Shown here piece after piece: positions 7,762-15,452 of a DNA stretch of 64,000 nucleotides. This stretch comes from an uncultured Prevotellaceae bacterium. Lineage in GTDB: Bacteria; Bacteroidota; Bacteroidia; Bacteroidales; Muribaculaceae. Below the pieces are notes generated by a model. It searched no databases and was not told the DNA's origin. It saw only the letters and a program-made list of their open reading frames with translations. The position numbers and the translations under genes are program-made. The DNA lies in NCBI GenBank assembly GCA_946409635.1, contig CAMJXD010000002.1:1-64000 (forward strand), in the 5' to 3' direction. Positions within the stretch are counted from its first letter, which is position 1, and the number at the start of each line of letters is the position of its first letter.

Positions 7762-8367
7762 CTAATGAGCTATCGATATGCTGTCTAACATAATGTATTT
7801 TTCAATACTGTCATTCGGTACGTCACCTTGCTTTAATAATCTGATTATATCACGCCTGTCAAAATGGTCTCGCACTTGATTATTTGGATTTTTGGGGAAT
7901 TCCTCTCCCAAATTCACTAAAATGATTATACAATCGTTGAAATGGCTGTGCGATTCTAATATTAAGGTATCTTCTACAAAAGCAAGAACATCAAACTGTC
8001 CTAAGCTAAATTTGAGTTCATCCGTTCTTTTATTATAATCCCATCTGTTTTTGTTTTTATGATTTATCTGCCAAGAATCATTAAATGGTTGTTTATAATC
8101 TTCATATTGATTATTTTCTTCATTATAAACGACATGTAATAGTTCTCCATTGCTTTTAAATTTGAAACAGCCAAAATTGCGAACTAAGCATTTGGATGTT
8201 GGGTATAAATCAGATGGATAAGGACAATATACATACCACATTTTACCATTTTGACAGAGGCGTTTCTTGACATTGTTTTGGCAAGAAATTAAGACCAAGA
8301 GGAATGTGACAACTACTAATAAACTAATAGTTAGGGATCTTTTACTGAATAGCCTTTTATATGTCAT
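7762..8367 (-). CDS. Hypothetical lipoprotein
   Basis: 201 residues from the ATG at 8367-8365 (MTYKRLFSKRS...). An upstream ATG at 8388 is in frame, but the -7 element TACCTTTG at 8401-8394 would start transcripts at about 8387, so the inner start is preferred. A basic N-terminus, a hydrophobic stretch (LLVVVTFLLVLIS) and a Cys form a lipoprotein signal; the mature protein begins CQNNVKKRL. The rest is soluble, polar, with no motif I recognise; IIRLLKQGDVPNDSIEKYI near the end is helical. The gene is clearly AT-richer than its neighbours and sits between two phage gene remnants, so it was probably brought in by a mobile element. Confidence 0.65.
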   Translation of the reverse strand: MTYKRLFSKRSLTISLLVVVTFLLVLISCQNNVKKRLCQNGKMWYVYCPYPSDLYPTSKCLVRNFGCFKFKSNGELLHVVYNEENNQYEDYKQPFNDSWQINHKNKNRWDYNKRTDELKFSLGQFDVLAFVEDTLILESHSHFNDCIIILVNLGEEFPKNPNNQVRDHFDRRDIIRLLKQGDVPNDSIEKYIMLDSISIAH

Positions 8368-8393
8368 ATTCAATTCTTCTTTTTCCATGTTTG

Positions 8394-8401
8394 CAAAGGT
8401 A
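8394..8401 (-). promoter_or_regulatory. Promoter -7 element of the lipoprotein gene
   Basis: TACCTTTG on the minus strand; start of transcription expected about 7 bases on, giving a leader of some 20 bases to the ATG at 8367. It decides between the two possible starts. Confidence 0.55.
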
Positions 8402-8422
8402 GCGCTTTTATCGCTCTAAACA

Positions 8423-8777
8423 CTATTTTCTCTTAGATTTCGGTGATTTATTATTCATGAGGCGCTGGTACTCGTCCTGCGCCTGCTTGATGCCCTTGTC
8501 GCCGGTCACGGTGCCCGCGGTGACGAAGGGCTCGTCCAGTCGCTCGTTGAGACGGGCGATGGTCTCCAGCAAGTCTTTTCTCTCCTGAACAATCACCTGC
8601 GGCTGGCTCTGGGCAAGAGCCAGCGGCGCGGTGATTGACCAGGAAAATCGGTGCAAGGCGAGTGCCGAGGCTAGCTTGGTCGGGCAGGGCCTCCTGCCTG
8701 ACGTTGCTGCTGAGCAGTTCACCCAGCGTGGCATAGGATCGGCACCTTACCGTGCCGTCGGCCTGTGTCATCTTCAC
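8423..8777 (-). pseudogene. Frameshifted phage tail protein remnant
   Basis: The N-terminal part is open in one frame (MKMTQADGTVRCRSYATLGELLSSN from 8777), and the C-terminal part in another (VIVQERKDLLETIARLNERLDEP... ending NNKSPKSKRK at 8423). The C-terminal phrase is one I associate with tail-region proteins of Bacteroidales prophages. Both halves make sense only when joined, so an internal frameshift or deletion has broken the gene. The product would have been a small protein of about 115 residues with a predicted coiled coil near its end. Confidence 0.55.
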
Positions 8778-8798
8778 ATCATTTAGACAATTATTTGC

Positions 8799-9085
8799 TC
8801 ATTTGTTTTTGACAGGCCGGATGGACATGTGGCATGCCCGCGTGATGTAGCAGCGGTAACGGGCCTGGGTGAACAACAGGTCACGGTAAGCGCGTTCGCT
8901 CTCAGCAGTAAGGCTGTCGCGGCAGACGCCCTCGACAAGCGCCAGCGCACTGTCAGGGAAGTCATGCATCAGGCTGTCTGCAGCAATCAGCCGCTTATCA
9001 TAGGGTTGTCTCCCTGCACAACTAAAATAGTTGTGGACAGCATCCCAAGTACTACTATCACCCATATGATTCGACTCATGATCAT
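8799..9085 (-). pseudogene. Broken TPR-type lipoprotein, 5' fragment
   Basis: From the ATGs at 9085 or 9079 the frame gives a signal peptide (MSRIIWVIVVLGMLSTTI), but it then leaves the expected frame. One base away, another frame gives FSCAG, a lipobox Cys, followed by RLIAADSLMHDFPDSALALVEGV and LTAESERAYRDLLFTQARYRCYI. That sequence is typical of the first repeat of Bacteroidales TPR lipoproteins that are usually several hundred residues long. A one-base change in the A-run at 9024-9027 separates signal and mature part, and the gene ends early at 8799. It is thus both frameshifted and truncated. Confidence 0.65.
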
Positions 9086-9389
9086 CGTACAAAAATACAA
9101 ATATTTTTATATCAACAAAAAAGCATTCATTTTCTATTATGTTCATTCTCTTTTTGTGTGTTTCATTTTTTCATCTTTATACTTTGAAAATCAAAACCAA
9201 TAACCGGCAGCAGTTTTTTGATTTCCAAATATTGGCGGCTCGAAGAGTTTATCGGATAGAACATTTTCATTTTGTGCACAAATTGGTGAGACAAATTGAC
9301 GAAGCCTACCGAAAAAAGCTGTTTAATTATCCCATTTTCAACTATTTTCACTACCTTTGCAGGCTGAATGATATAAAACCATAGAATTT
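9086..9389. other. Gene-free spacer with two promoters
   Basis: About 300 bases, AT-rich. It holds the candidate promoter of the broken TPR gene (TATTTTTG at 9097-9090 with CAAA/TTTG at 9116-9119, minus strand) and, at the right end, the rlmN -7 element. I see no gene or RNA structure in it. Confidence 0.6.
9352..9359 (+). promoter_or_regulatory. rlmN promoter -7 element
   Basis: TACCTTTG 30 bases before the rlmN ATG. The -33 box is not obvious. Confidence 0.5.
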
Positions 9390-10487
9390 ATGAGTAACGA
9401 CAAGACATTGCAGCCGCTTGCCGGCATGACACTTGAGGAAATGCAGGATGCAGTAACTGGGCTGGGCATGCCTCGCTTTGTAGCTAAACAGTTGGCCCAG
9501 TGGATTTACCAAAAGCGGGTGAACGACTTTGAGCAGATGCTTAACATCTCCAAGAAAAGTCGTGAACTGCTGGCCAGCCGCTACTGCGTGGGCCTGTATC
9601 CTCCCAGCCAGGCAATGGCCAGCGAGGACGGCACGGTGAAGTACCTGTTCGACGTGGGCGGCAAGCAGGCGGTGGAGTCGGTCTACATTCCCGAGGATGA
9701 CCGCGCCACTCTGTGCATCTCGTCACAGAAGGGCTGCAGGATGAACTGCTACTTCTGCATGACGGGCAAGCAGGGCTTCCATGGCAACCTCACCTCTAAT
9801 CAAATCATCAATCAGGTGCTGAGCGTCCCCGACAGCGACAAGCTGACCAACGTCGTGTTCATGGGTATGGGCGAGCCGCTGGATAACCTCGACGAGGTGA
9901 TGCGCGTGATTGCCATCCTGACCGAGCCGTGGGGACTGGCATGGAGTCCCAAGCGGGTAACCGTCTCGACCGTGGGCAAGAAGCCCGAGCTGAAGATCCT
10001 GTGTGAACAGACGAGCGTCCACATCGCCGTGAGCGTCCACAACGCCGTGCAGGAGGAACGCTCGTCGATGATGCCCATAGAGCGCCTCTACCCCATCGCC
10101 GATGTGATGGAGATGCTGGGCAACTATGACTTTGCCCACCAGCGCCGCCTGTCGGTGGAGTACATCTGCTGGCAATGGTTCAACGACGACATCCAGCATG
10201 CCGAGAAGCTGCGCGAGCTGCTGCCTAACGAGCACGTGCGTGTCAACCTCATCCGCTATCACATGATTCCGGGGATCGAGAAACTGCGCACCAGCAGCGA
10301 CGAGAGGATGACCTACTTCCGCGACTACCTCAACAGCAAGGGCGTGACGTGCACGATACGCCGTAGCCGTGGCGAGGACATCGCAGCGGCCTGCGGGCAA
10401 CTGGCCGGTCAGGTGCGCAAACCTCAGGCCGGGCGCGAAGCGGGCAAGGACGGCAAGCCGTCGAGCAAACAGACACGCAAGAAATAA
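9390..10487 (+). CDS. rlmN: 23S rRNA (adenine2503-C2) / tRNA (adenine37-C2) methyltransferase RlmN
   Basis: 365 residues. A radical SAM enzyme that methylates C2 of A2503 in 23S rRNA and A37 in some tRNAs, helping accuracy of translation. The iron-sulphur cluster motif is Cys116-x3-Cys120-x2-Cys123 (CRMNCYFC), followed by TGKQGFHGNLT, FMGMGEPLDN and SVHNAVQEERSSMMP, all standard RlmN segments. The radical/methyl-carrying Cys near the C-terminus is present in RRSRGEDIAAACGQL. A basic, low-complexity extension (about residues 340-365) follows the enzyme domain. It stands alone, 30 bases before the nuclease gene. Confidence 0.95.
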   Translation: MSNDKTLQPLAGMTLEEMQDAVTGLGMPRFVAKQLAQWIYQKRVNDFEQMLNISKKSRELLASRYCVGLYPPSQAMASEDGTVKYLFDVGGKQAVESVYIPEDDRATLCISSQKGCRMNCYFCMTGKQGFHGNLTSNQIINQVLSVPDSDKLTNVVFMGMGEPLDNLDEVMRVIAILTEPWGLAWSPKRVTVSTVGKKPELKILCEQTSVHIAVSVHNAVQEERSSMMPIERLYPIADVMEMLGNYDFAHQRRLSVEYICWQWFNDDIQHAEKLRELLPNEHVRVNLIRYHMIPGIEKLRTSSDERMTYFRDYLNSKGVTCTIRRSRGEDIAAACGQLAGQVRKPQAGREAGKDGKPSSKQTRKK

Positions 10488-10517
10488 TCAACATCATAAC
10501 AACATCATGCGATCAAG

Positions 10518-12317
10518 ATGAAGAAGTTCATGCGATTCTCCACAATGCTTGCAGCCATGGTCCTTGCCATACAGGCTGCACTTGCTGCTGCTCCGGCCAA
10601 CTACTATAACAGAGCCTTGAACAAGAGTGACGAGGCTCTGATGTCAGCCTTGTGCAGCATCATAAAGACCCACAAGGAGGTATCTTACTCCAGTGGCCTG
10701 CTCAAAGCGTTTGCCACAGCCGACACCGACGACCAGGGTTACATCATCGACATCTACAGCAACTGCAGGTATCGGCCGAGCGACAGCGGCTCGTCGGCCT
10801 CACATGTGGGCGAAGGCTACAACCGCGAGCACAGTTTCCCCAGAAGCTGGTTTGGCGGCGAGGTTGCTCCGATGAACACCGACGTGTTCCACATCTACCC
10901 CACCGACATCAAGGTGAACAGCCAACGCAGCAATTTCCCTTACGGCGTGTGCAGCGGCGGAACGCGCCTGAGCTATGGCCAGTATGTTGCCAAGGGCAAA
11001 TTGGGCACCTGCACCTATCCTGGCTACAGCGGCACTGTGTTTGAGCCCGATGACGAGTACAAGGGCGACTTGGCGCGTTCTTACTTCTACATGGTCACCT
11101 GCTACAAGGATGTCTTGCCCAGCTGGCCCGGCAGTGCCCAGCTAGACTATAGCAGGAACAAGTACAAGGCCTTCTCGACCTGGACCATCAACATGCTCAT
11201 GGAGTGGACCCGCCTGGATCCCGTGAGCGAGAAAGAGATTAAGCGCAACGAGGCCGTGTATGGCATCCAGGGCAACCGCAACCCGTTTATCGACCATCCC
11301 GAGCTTGCCGAATACATCTGGGGCAACATGCAAGGCCAGCCCTGGCCTGGCAGCGGCCATGAGATTCCTGCAGTCATCACCTCGCCGACTAACGGCACCA
11401 TTGTGGACATGGGCTCCACGACCATCGACAACGAATTACATTACACGGTCACCGTCAAGGGCGAAGGACTGACCCGCGGCTTGACCTTGTCGATGACCGA
11501 GAACGATCACTTCTATGTCAGCAAGAACTCTTTCAGCGCCAGTGAAGTGAACAGCGGCACATCGTTTGTCGTAAGTTTCACTGCCGACGAGGAGGGCTCA
11601 TTTGAGAACAGCATCACGCTGAGCAGCGATGAGGTTTCCACAATGATCACAATCAAGGCCATTGCCATCGATGACAATCCCGGTCCGGGTCCTGGTCCTG
11701 ACCCCGTTATGGGCGACAGCATCACCGAGGATTGGGAGTACTGTGAGACCGGTGGATACTGGACCGACCGCATTGTGGGCAACGCTTTTGATTGGGACTT
11801 CAGCAATGCCGGCATCTGGGGTGACAACCTCAAGCACGGCGACCTGTCATGCCGCCTGGGCAAGAGCAACGACAGCATGATAGCCATGGCCCAAGATTAT
11901 AACGGCGGCTCAAGTGGCATCAGGTTCTGGGCCGGCAGCTTCGGCAGTGATGCCGATGCCACGCTGAACGTGGACTACAGCACCGACAAGGGCGCCAGCT
12001 GGACCACCCTGAGTACTGTGACAGTGACCAAGGGCAGCCTGCAGGAGTTCAAATTGATCGCCAAGGTCAAAGGGCCCGTACGTTACCGTATTGCCCAGAC
12101 CCAAGGATCGCGCGTGAACATCGACGACATCACGCTCTATGCGTTTGTCCTGCCCGGCGATGTGAACGGCGACGGCGAAGTCAACATTGCCGACGTCAAT
12201 GCCCTGATCGATGCCATCATGAGCGGCAATATCCATTCACGCTGTGACGTGAACCAGGACAAAGAGGTCAACGTGTCAGACGTGAATGCCGTCATCGACC
12301 TGATTCTTGCCTCGTGA
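10518..12317 (+). CDS. Secreted endonuclease I family nuclease with dockerin
   Basis: 599 residues with a signal peptide (about 1-24, cleavage near ALAAAPA). Residues about 25-285 are an EndA/NucM-type endonuclease I domain: NREHSFPRSWF carries the catalytic His, and the metal-binding Asn/His part HIYPTDIKVNSQRSN and the NPFIDHPELAEYIW end are present. Then comes a beta-sandwich repeat (ITSPTNGTIVDMGSTTI), a Pro/Gly linker (NPGPGPGPDPV), a second beta domain with the phrase GGYWT, and a type I dockerin-like pair of calcium loops (GDVNGDGEVN, CDVNQDKEVN). Unlike the next gene it has no type IX sorting domain, so its final location is unclear. Likely role: degrading extracellular DNA for nutrients. 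Confidence 0.85.
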   Translation: MKKFMRFSTMLAAMVLAIQAALAAAPANYYNRALNKSDEALMSALCSIIKTHKEVSYSSGLLKAFATADTDDQGYIIDIYSNCRYRPSDSGSSASHVGEGYNREHSFPRSWFGGEVAPMNTDVFHIYPTDIKVNSQRSNFPYGVCSGGTRLSYGQYVAKGKLGTCTYPGYSGTVFEPDDEYKGDLARSYFYMVTCYKDVLPSWPGSAQLDYSRNKYKAFSTWTINMLMEWTRLDPVSEKEIKRNEAVYGIQGNRNPFIDHPELAEYIWGNMQGQPWPGSGHEIPAVITSPTNGTIVDMGSTTIDNELHYTVTVKGEGLTRGLTLSMTENDHFYVSKNSFSASEVNSGTSFVVSFTADEEGSFENSITLSSDEVSTMITIKAIAIDDNPGPGPGPDPVMGDSITEDWEYCETGGYWTDRIVGNAFDWDFSNAGIWGDNLKHGDLSCRLGKSNDSMIAMAQDYNGGSSGIRFWAGSFGSDADATLNVDYSTDKGASWTTLSTVTVTKGSLQEFKLIAKVKGPVRYRIAQTQGSRVNIDDITLYAFVLPGDVNGDGEVNIADVNALIDAIMSGNIHSRCDVNQDKEVNVSDVNAVIDLILAS

Positions 12318-12494
12318 AACAGGAACCTTTCAACCAACTGCAAGACTGAATCAACGCAGCAGACCATCATCAACGACTGGACAACATAGCCTCGACTGAT
12401 GGTCTGCTGTCTTTACTATACACCACGATTATCTATAATCATTTCATTAACAACTACATCATCATTAACTATCATCAAACATTATGCTGCGATT

Positions 12495-14840
12495 ATGAAA
12501 AAAATCTTTTTTCTCCTCACGTTCATGGCCCTGGCAACTACTGTAGGGGCCAAGGATCCCAAGCCGTGTCCCAGCAACTACTATTCCAGCGCCCTGAACA
12601 AGAGCGACCAGTCGCTGCTGACGGCCCTGTACAACATCATCACCAGCCACACCAACATCGGTTATGACAACCTGTGGAGTGCCTATGAGGACACCGACAC
12701 CGACTCGCGTGGCTACTACATCGACATGTACAGCAACTACGACAAGTACACCTACAGCAATAAGTGCGGCAACTACAGCGCCATCGGCGACTGCATCAAC
12801 CGCGAGCACAGTGTACCCAAGAGTTGGTGGGGCAGCGGCAAGCTGCCACAGTACAGCGACATCTTTAATATTGTACCCACCGACGGCTACGTGAACAACC
12901 AGCGCTCTAACTACCCCTACGGCGTGTGTGAGGGTGGCACCAGGCTGACCAATGGCGAGTATGTGGCTAAGGGCCGCATGGGTTACAGCACGCGTAGCGG
13001 CTACTCGGGCCGCGTGTTTGAGCCCGACGACGAGTACAAGGGCGACTTTGCCCGTGCCTACTTCTACATGGCCACCTGCTACAACGACGAGATCAGCGGC
13101 TGGACCAAGTCGGGCGGCGATGCCTTCTTTGCCGGCAATAGCTATCCGGTGTTCACGACCTATGCCATCGACCTGTTGCTGGAGTGGCACCGCCTGGATC
13201 CCGTGAGCGAGAAGGAGACCAAGCGCAACAACTATGCCTACGCATGGCAGGACAACCGCAACCCCTATATCGACCACCCCGAGCTGGCCGAGCACATCTG
13301 GGGCAACAAGAAGGGCCAGTCATGGACCGGTGACGGCCAGGTCGTGGTCACCCCCACCCTGTCGCAGCCCGCCAGCGGCGAGGTCATCAATGTGGGCACG
13401 ATCGCCCTTGATGACAACAGCATCAGCAAGACGATTACCGTCAAGGGCAGCAACCTGACGCAGAGCATCACCGTGAGCGTGAGCGGGACAGGCTTCAGCG
13501 TCAGCCCAAGCACACTGACGGCAAGCGCCGTCAATGCCGGCACCAGCATCACCGTGACCTACAGCGGCACGGCCGAGACCGCAACCGGCACGCTCAAGCT
13601 GACCAGCGGCGAGGTGAACCGCACCTGCTCGCTGACAGCCGGCAAGCAGCAGCCCGGTGACGACCCCGTAAATCCCGACGACCCCATCAATCCCAGCGGC
13701 GACTCCATTATCGAGACCTGGGAGGACAGCGAGAACGGAGGTTACTGGACCCGCGAGGTTCAGGGCGCAGCCTTCAAGTGGTACTTCAGCAACGCCGGTA
13801 TCTTTGCCCAGTCCAACGACCACTGGAATGACCAGATCGGTTGCCGCTTTGGCAAGATGTCAAACTCGTGGATTGCCATGGAACAAGACGTTGCCGGCAC
13901 ATCTGGCATCTCATTCTATGCAGCCACCTATGGCACCACCGAGGCCGACGCCACGCTACAGATTCTATATAGTACCAACGGAGGCACCACATGGACCCAG
14001 ATCGACGAGCTGGAACTTACCCACACCTTCACCCAGTACACCTACTCGCTCAACATTGCCGACAACGTGCGCTTCAAGTTCCAGCAGACAGCCGGTGCAC
14101 GCATGAACATTGACGACATTGCCATCCATGCTGTCGCAGCACCCAGCGAGCCCCAGGTCTACTTCAACGGAGCCATTGAGGCCATGACAGCCGTTAGTGG
14201 CGGCGAGTCCACCATCAGCGAGGCAACTGTTGTCACCGAGGACAACGACGAGCCCGTCATCGTCACGGTAGACGACAACTTCGAGCTGAGCCTCGACCAG
14301 CACTCATGGTCGACCTCGCTGACGCTTGATGCCAGCGGCGAGACCTTCTATGTGCGCATTGCCGATACCGCCACCGAGGGCCACTACGAGGGCACCATTA
14401 CGGCTACGGCAGGCAGCGCTACGGCCTATGCCGACGTTGAAGGCGAAGTGACAGCACCGGCAGTGCTCTACGGCGACGTCAACATGGACGGTAAGGTCAA
14501 CATCACCGACGTCACCACACTGTGCACCTACCTACAAGGAAACATGCCCAGTCCGTTTGACGAGCAGGCAGCCGACATGAGCAATGACGGCAAAATCAAC
14601 ATCAGTGATGCGACAGTCCTCATCAACTTCATCCTTAACTCGGCCGGCATGATGCAGTGGACAGTCCTGCCCACGCAACACGGCATCACCGTGGCCAATC
14701 CCCAGCGAGAGACGCTTGAGGTCTATGACCTGGATGCCAACCTCGTGGCCACCGTGAACGCATCATGCGAGATCAGCCTTGCCAACGGCACATATCTTGT
14801 CAGCAGCGACAGACGAACCCGCAAGGTAGTCGTGAAATAA
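12495..14840 (+). CDS. Secreted endonuclease I family nuclease with dockerin and T9SS-type C-terminal domain
   Basis: 781 residues from the ATG at 12495 (MKKIFFLLTFMALA, a signal peptide ending near VGA); the frame is open from 12399 but that part is not signal-like. It repeats the plan of the upstream gene: nuclease domain with NREHSVPKSWW and HPELAEHIWGN, a beta domain, linker, GGYWT domain, then an extra beta domain (SEPQVYFNGAIEAMTA), dockerin-like calcium loops (GDVNMDGKVN, ADMSNDGKIN) and a last 70 residues ending in LANGTYLVSS...KVVVK, a type IX secretion sorting domain. It is therefore exported and probably anchored or released at the surface. A paralogue of its neighbour by tandem duplication. 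Confidence 0.87.
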   Translation: MKKIFFLLTFMALATTVGAKDPKPCPSNYYSSALNKSDQSLLTALYNIITSHTNIGYDNLWSAYEDTDTDSRGYYIDMYSNYDKYTYSNKCGNYSAIGDCINREHSVPKSWWGSGKLPQYSDIFNIVPTDGYVNNQRSNYPYGVCEGGTRLTNGEYVAKGRMGYSTRSGYSGRVFEPDDEYKGDFARAYFYMATCYNDEISGWTKSGGDAFFAGNSYPVFTTYAIDLLLEWHRLDPVSEKETKRNNYAYAWQDNRNPYIDHPELAEHIWGNKKGQSWTGDGQVVVTPTLSQPASGEVINVGTIALDDNSISKTITVKGSNLTQSITVSVSGTGFSVSPSTLTASAVNAGTSITVTYSGTAETATGTLKLTSGEVNRTCSLTAGKQQPGDDPVNPDDPINPSGDSIIETWEDSENGGYWTREVQGAAFKWYFSNAGIFAQSNDHWNDQIGCRFGKMSNSWIAMEQDVAGTSGISFYAATYGTTEADATLQILYSTNGGTTWTQIDELELTHTFTQYTYSLNIADNVRFKFQQTAGARMNIDDIAIHAVAAPSEPQVYFNGAIEAMTAVSGGESTISEATVVTEDNDEPVIVTVDDNFELSLDQHSWSTSLTLDASGETFYVRIADTATEGHYEGTITATAGSATAYADVEGEVTAPAVLYGDVNMDGKVNITDVTTLCTYLQGNMPSPFDEQAADMSNDGKINISDATVLINFILNSAGMMQWTVLPTQHGITVANPQRETLEVYDLDANLVATVNASCEISLANGTYLVSSDRRTRKVVVK

Positions 14841-14862
14841 CTGATTCACACCGAAAGACCTA

Positions 14863-14900
14863 AAAACGGGGCCAGCTTCAGTTGAAGCCAGCCCCGTTTT
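14863..14900. terminator. Bidirectional terminator between nuclease and rpiB
   Basis: AAAACGGGGC at one side pairs with GCCCCGTTTT at the other, with inner pairing GCTTCA/TGAAGC. A and T runs on both sides let it serve the plus-strand nuclease gene and the minus-strand rpiB. Confidence 0.85.
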
Positions 14901-14926
14901 ATATCAAAAAAAACTGATAAAACTGG

Positions 14927-15385
14927 TTAGCTGACGGGGATTTTGTCGATGCGACGCTGGTGGCGGCCGCCCTCAAAGGGTGTTGTCAGGAAGGTCTCGA
15001 CCATGGCGATGGCCTCGTCGTCGGTGACAAAGCGGCCAGGCATGGCAATGACATTGGCATCGTTGTGCTGGCGAGCGAGGCGTGCGACTGCCAGTCTCCA
15101 ACACAGGGCCGAACGGATGCCCTGGTGCTTGTTGAGCGTGATGTTGATGCCCTCGCCGCTGCCACACACGGCAATGCCGGGATAGCACTCGCCGCTCTCG
15201 ACAGCTGCGGCACACAAGTGTGCAAAGTCAGGATAATCACAGCTCTCCTCGCTGTAGGTTCCGAAATCCTTGCAGGCAATGCCTTGAGCCTCAAGCCAGC
15301 GCTTGACGGCTTCCTTGACGGGATAGCCGGCATGGTCGCTGCACAAGGCCACAGGGATGCCAGGCTTCAAAATTGAGTTTTCCAT
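14927..15385 (-). CDS. rpiB: Ribose-5-phosphate isomerase B
   Basis: 152 residues from the ATG at 15385-15383 (MENSILKPGIPVALCSDHAG); the frame is open to 15442 but that overlaps a hairpin and is not RpiB-like. It interconverts ribose 5-phosphate and ribulose 5-phosphate in the pentose phosphate pathway. Family marks: SDHAGYPVKEAV, DFGTYSEESCDYPDFA, the active-site loop AVCGSGEGINITLNKHQGI (with the Cys that acts as base) and the substrate-binding RQHNDANVIAMPGRF. It ends KIPVS. It lies downstream of valS but a strong hairpin separates the two. Confidence 0.93.
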   Translation of the reverse strand: MENSILKPGIPVALCSDHAGYPVKEAVKRWLEAQGIACKDFGTYSEESCDYPDFAHLCAAAVESGECYPGIAVCGSGEGINITLNKHQGIRSALCWRLAVARLARQHNDANVIAMPGRFVTDDEAIAMVETFLTTPFEGGRHQRRIDKIPVS

Positions 15386-15411
15386 AATCTCTGGTCTATA
15401 ATCATAAATCC

Positions 15412-15447
15412 AATAATTGCGCCCCAAACGCGTGGGACGCAATTATT
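15412..15447 (-). terminator. Hairpin after valS
   Basis: AATAATTGCG (15412-15421) pairs with CGCAATTATT (15438-15447) and the stem continues with C/G pairs. It begins 6 bases after the valS stop, so it is the valS terminator, though some read-through to rpiB is possible. Confidence 0.7.
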
Positions 15448-15452
15448 ATTCT

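Noticed and set aside
1-9389. Integrase or transposase of the prophage
   Set aside because: No tyrosine or serine recombinase in this part; it must lie left of the window, so the prophage borders cannot be fixed.
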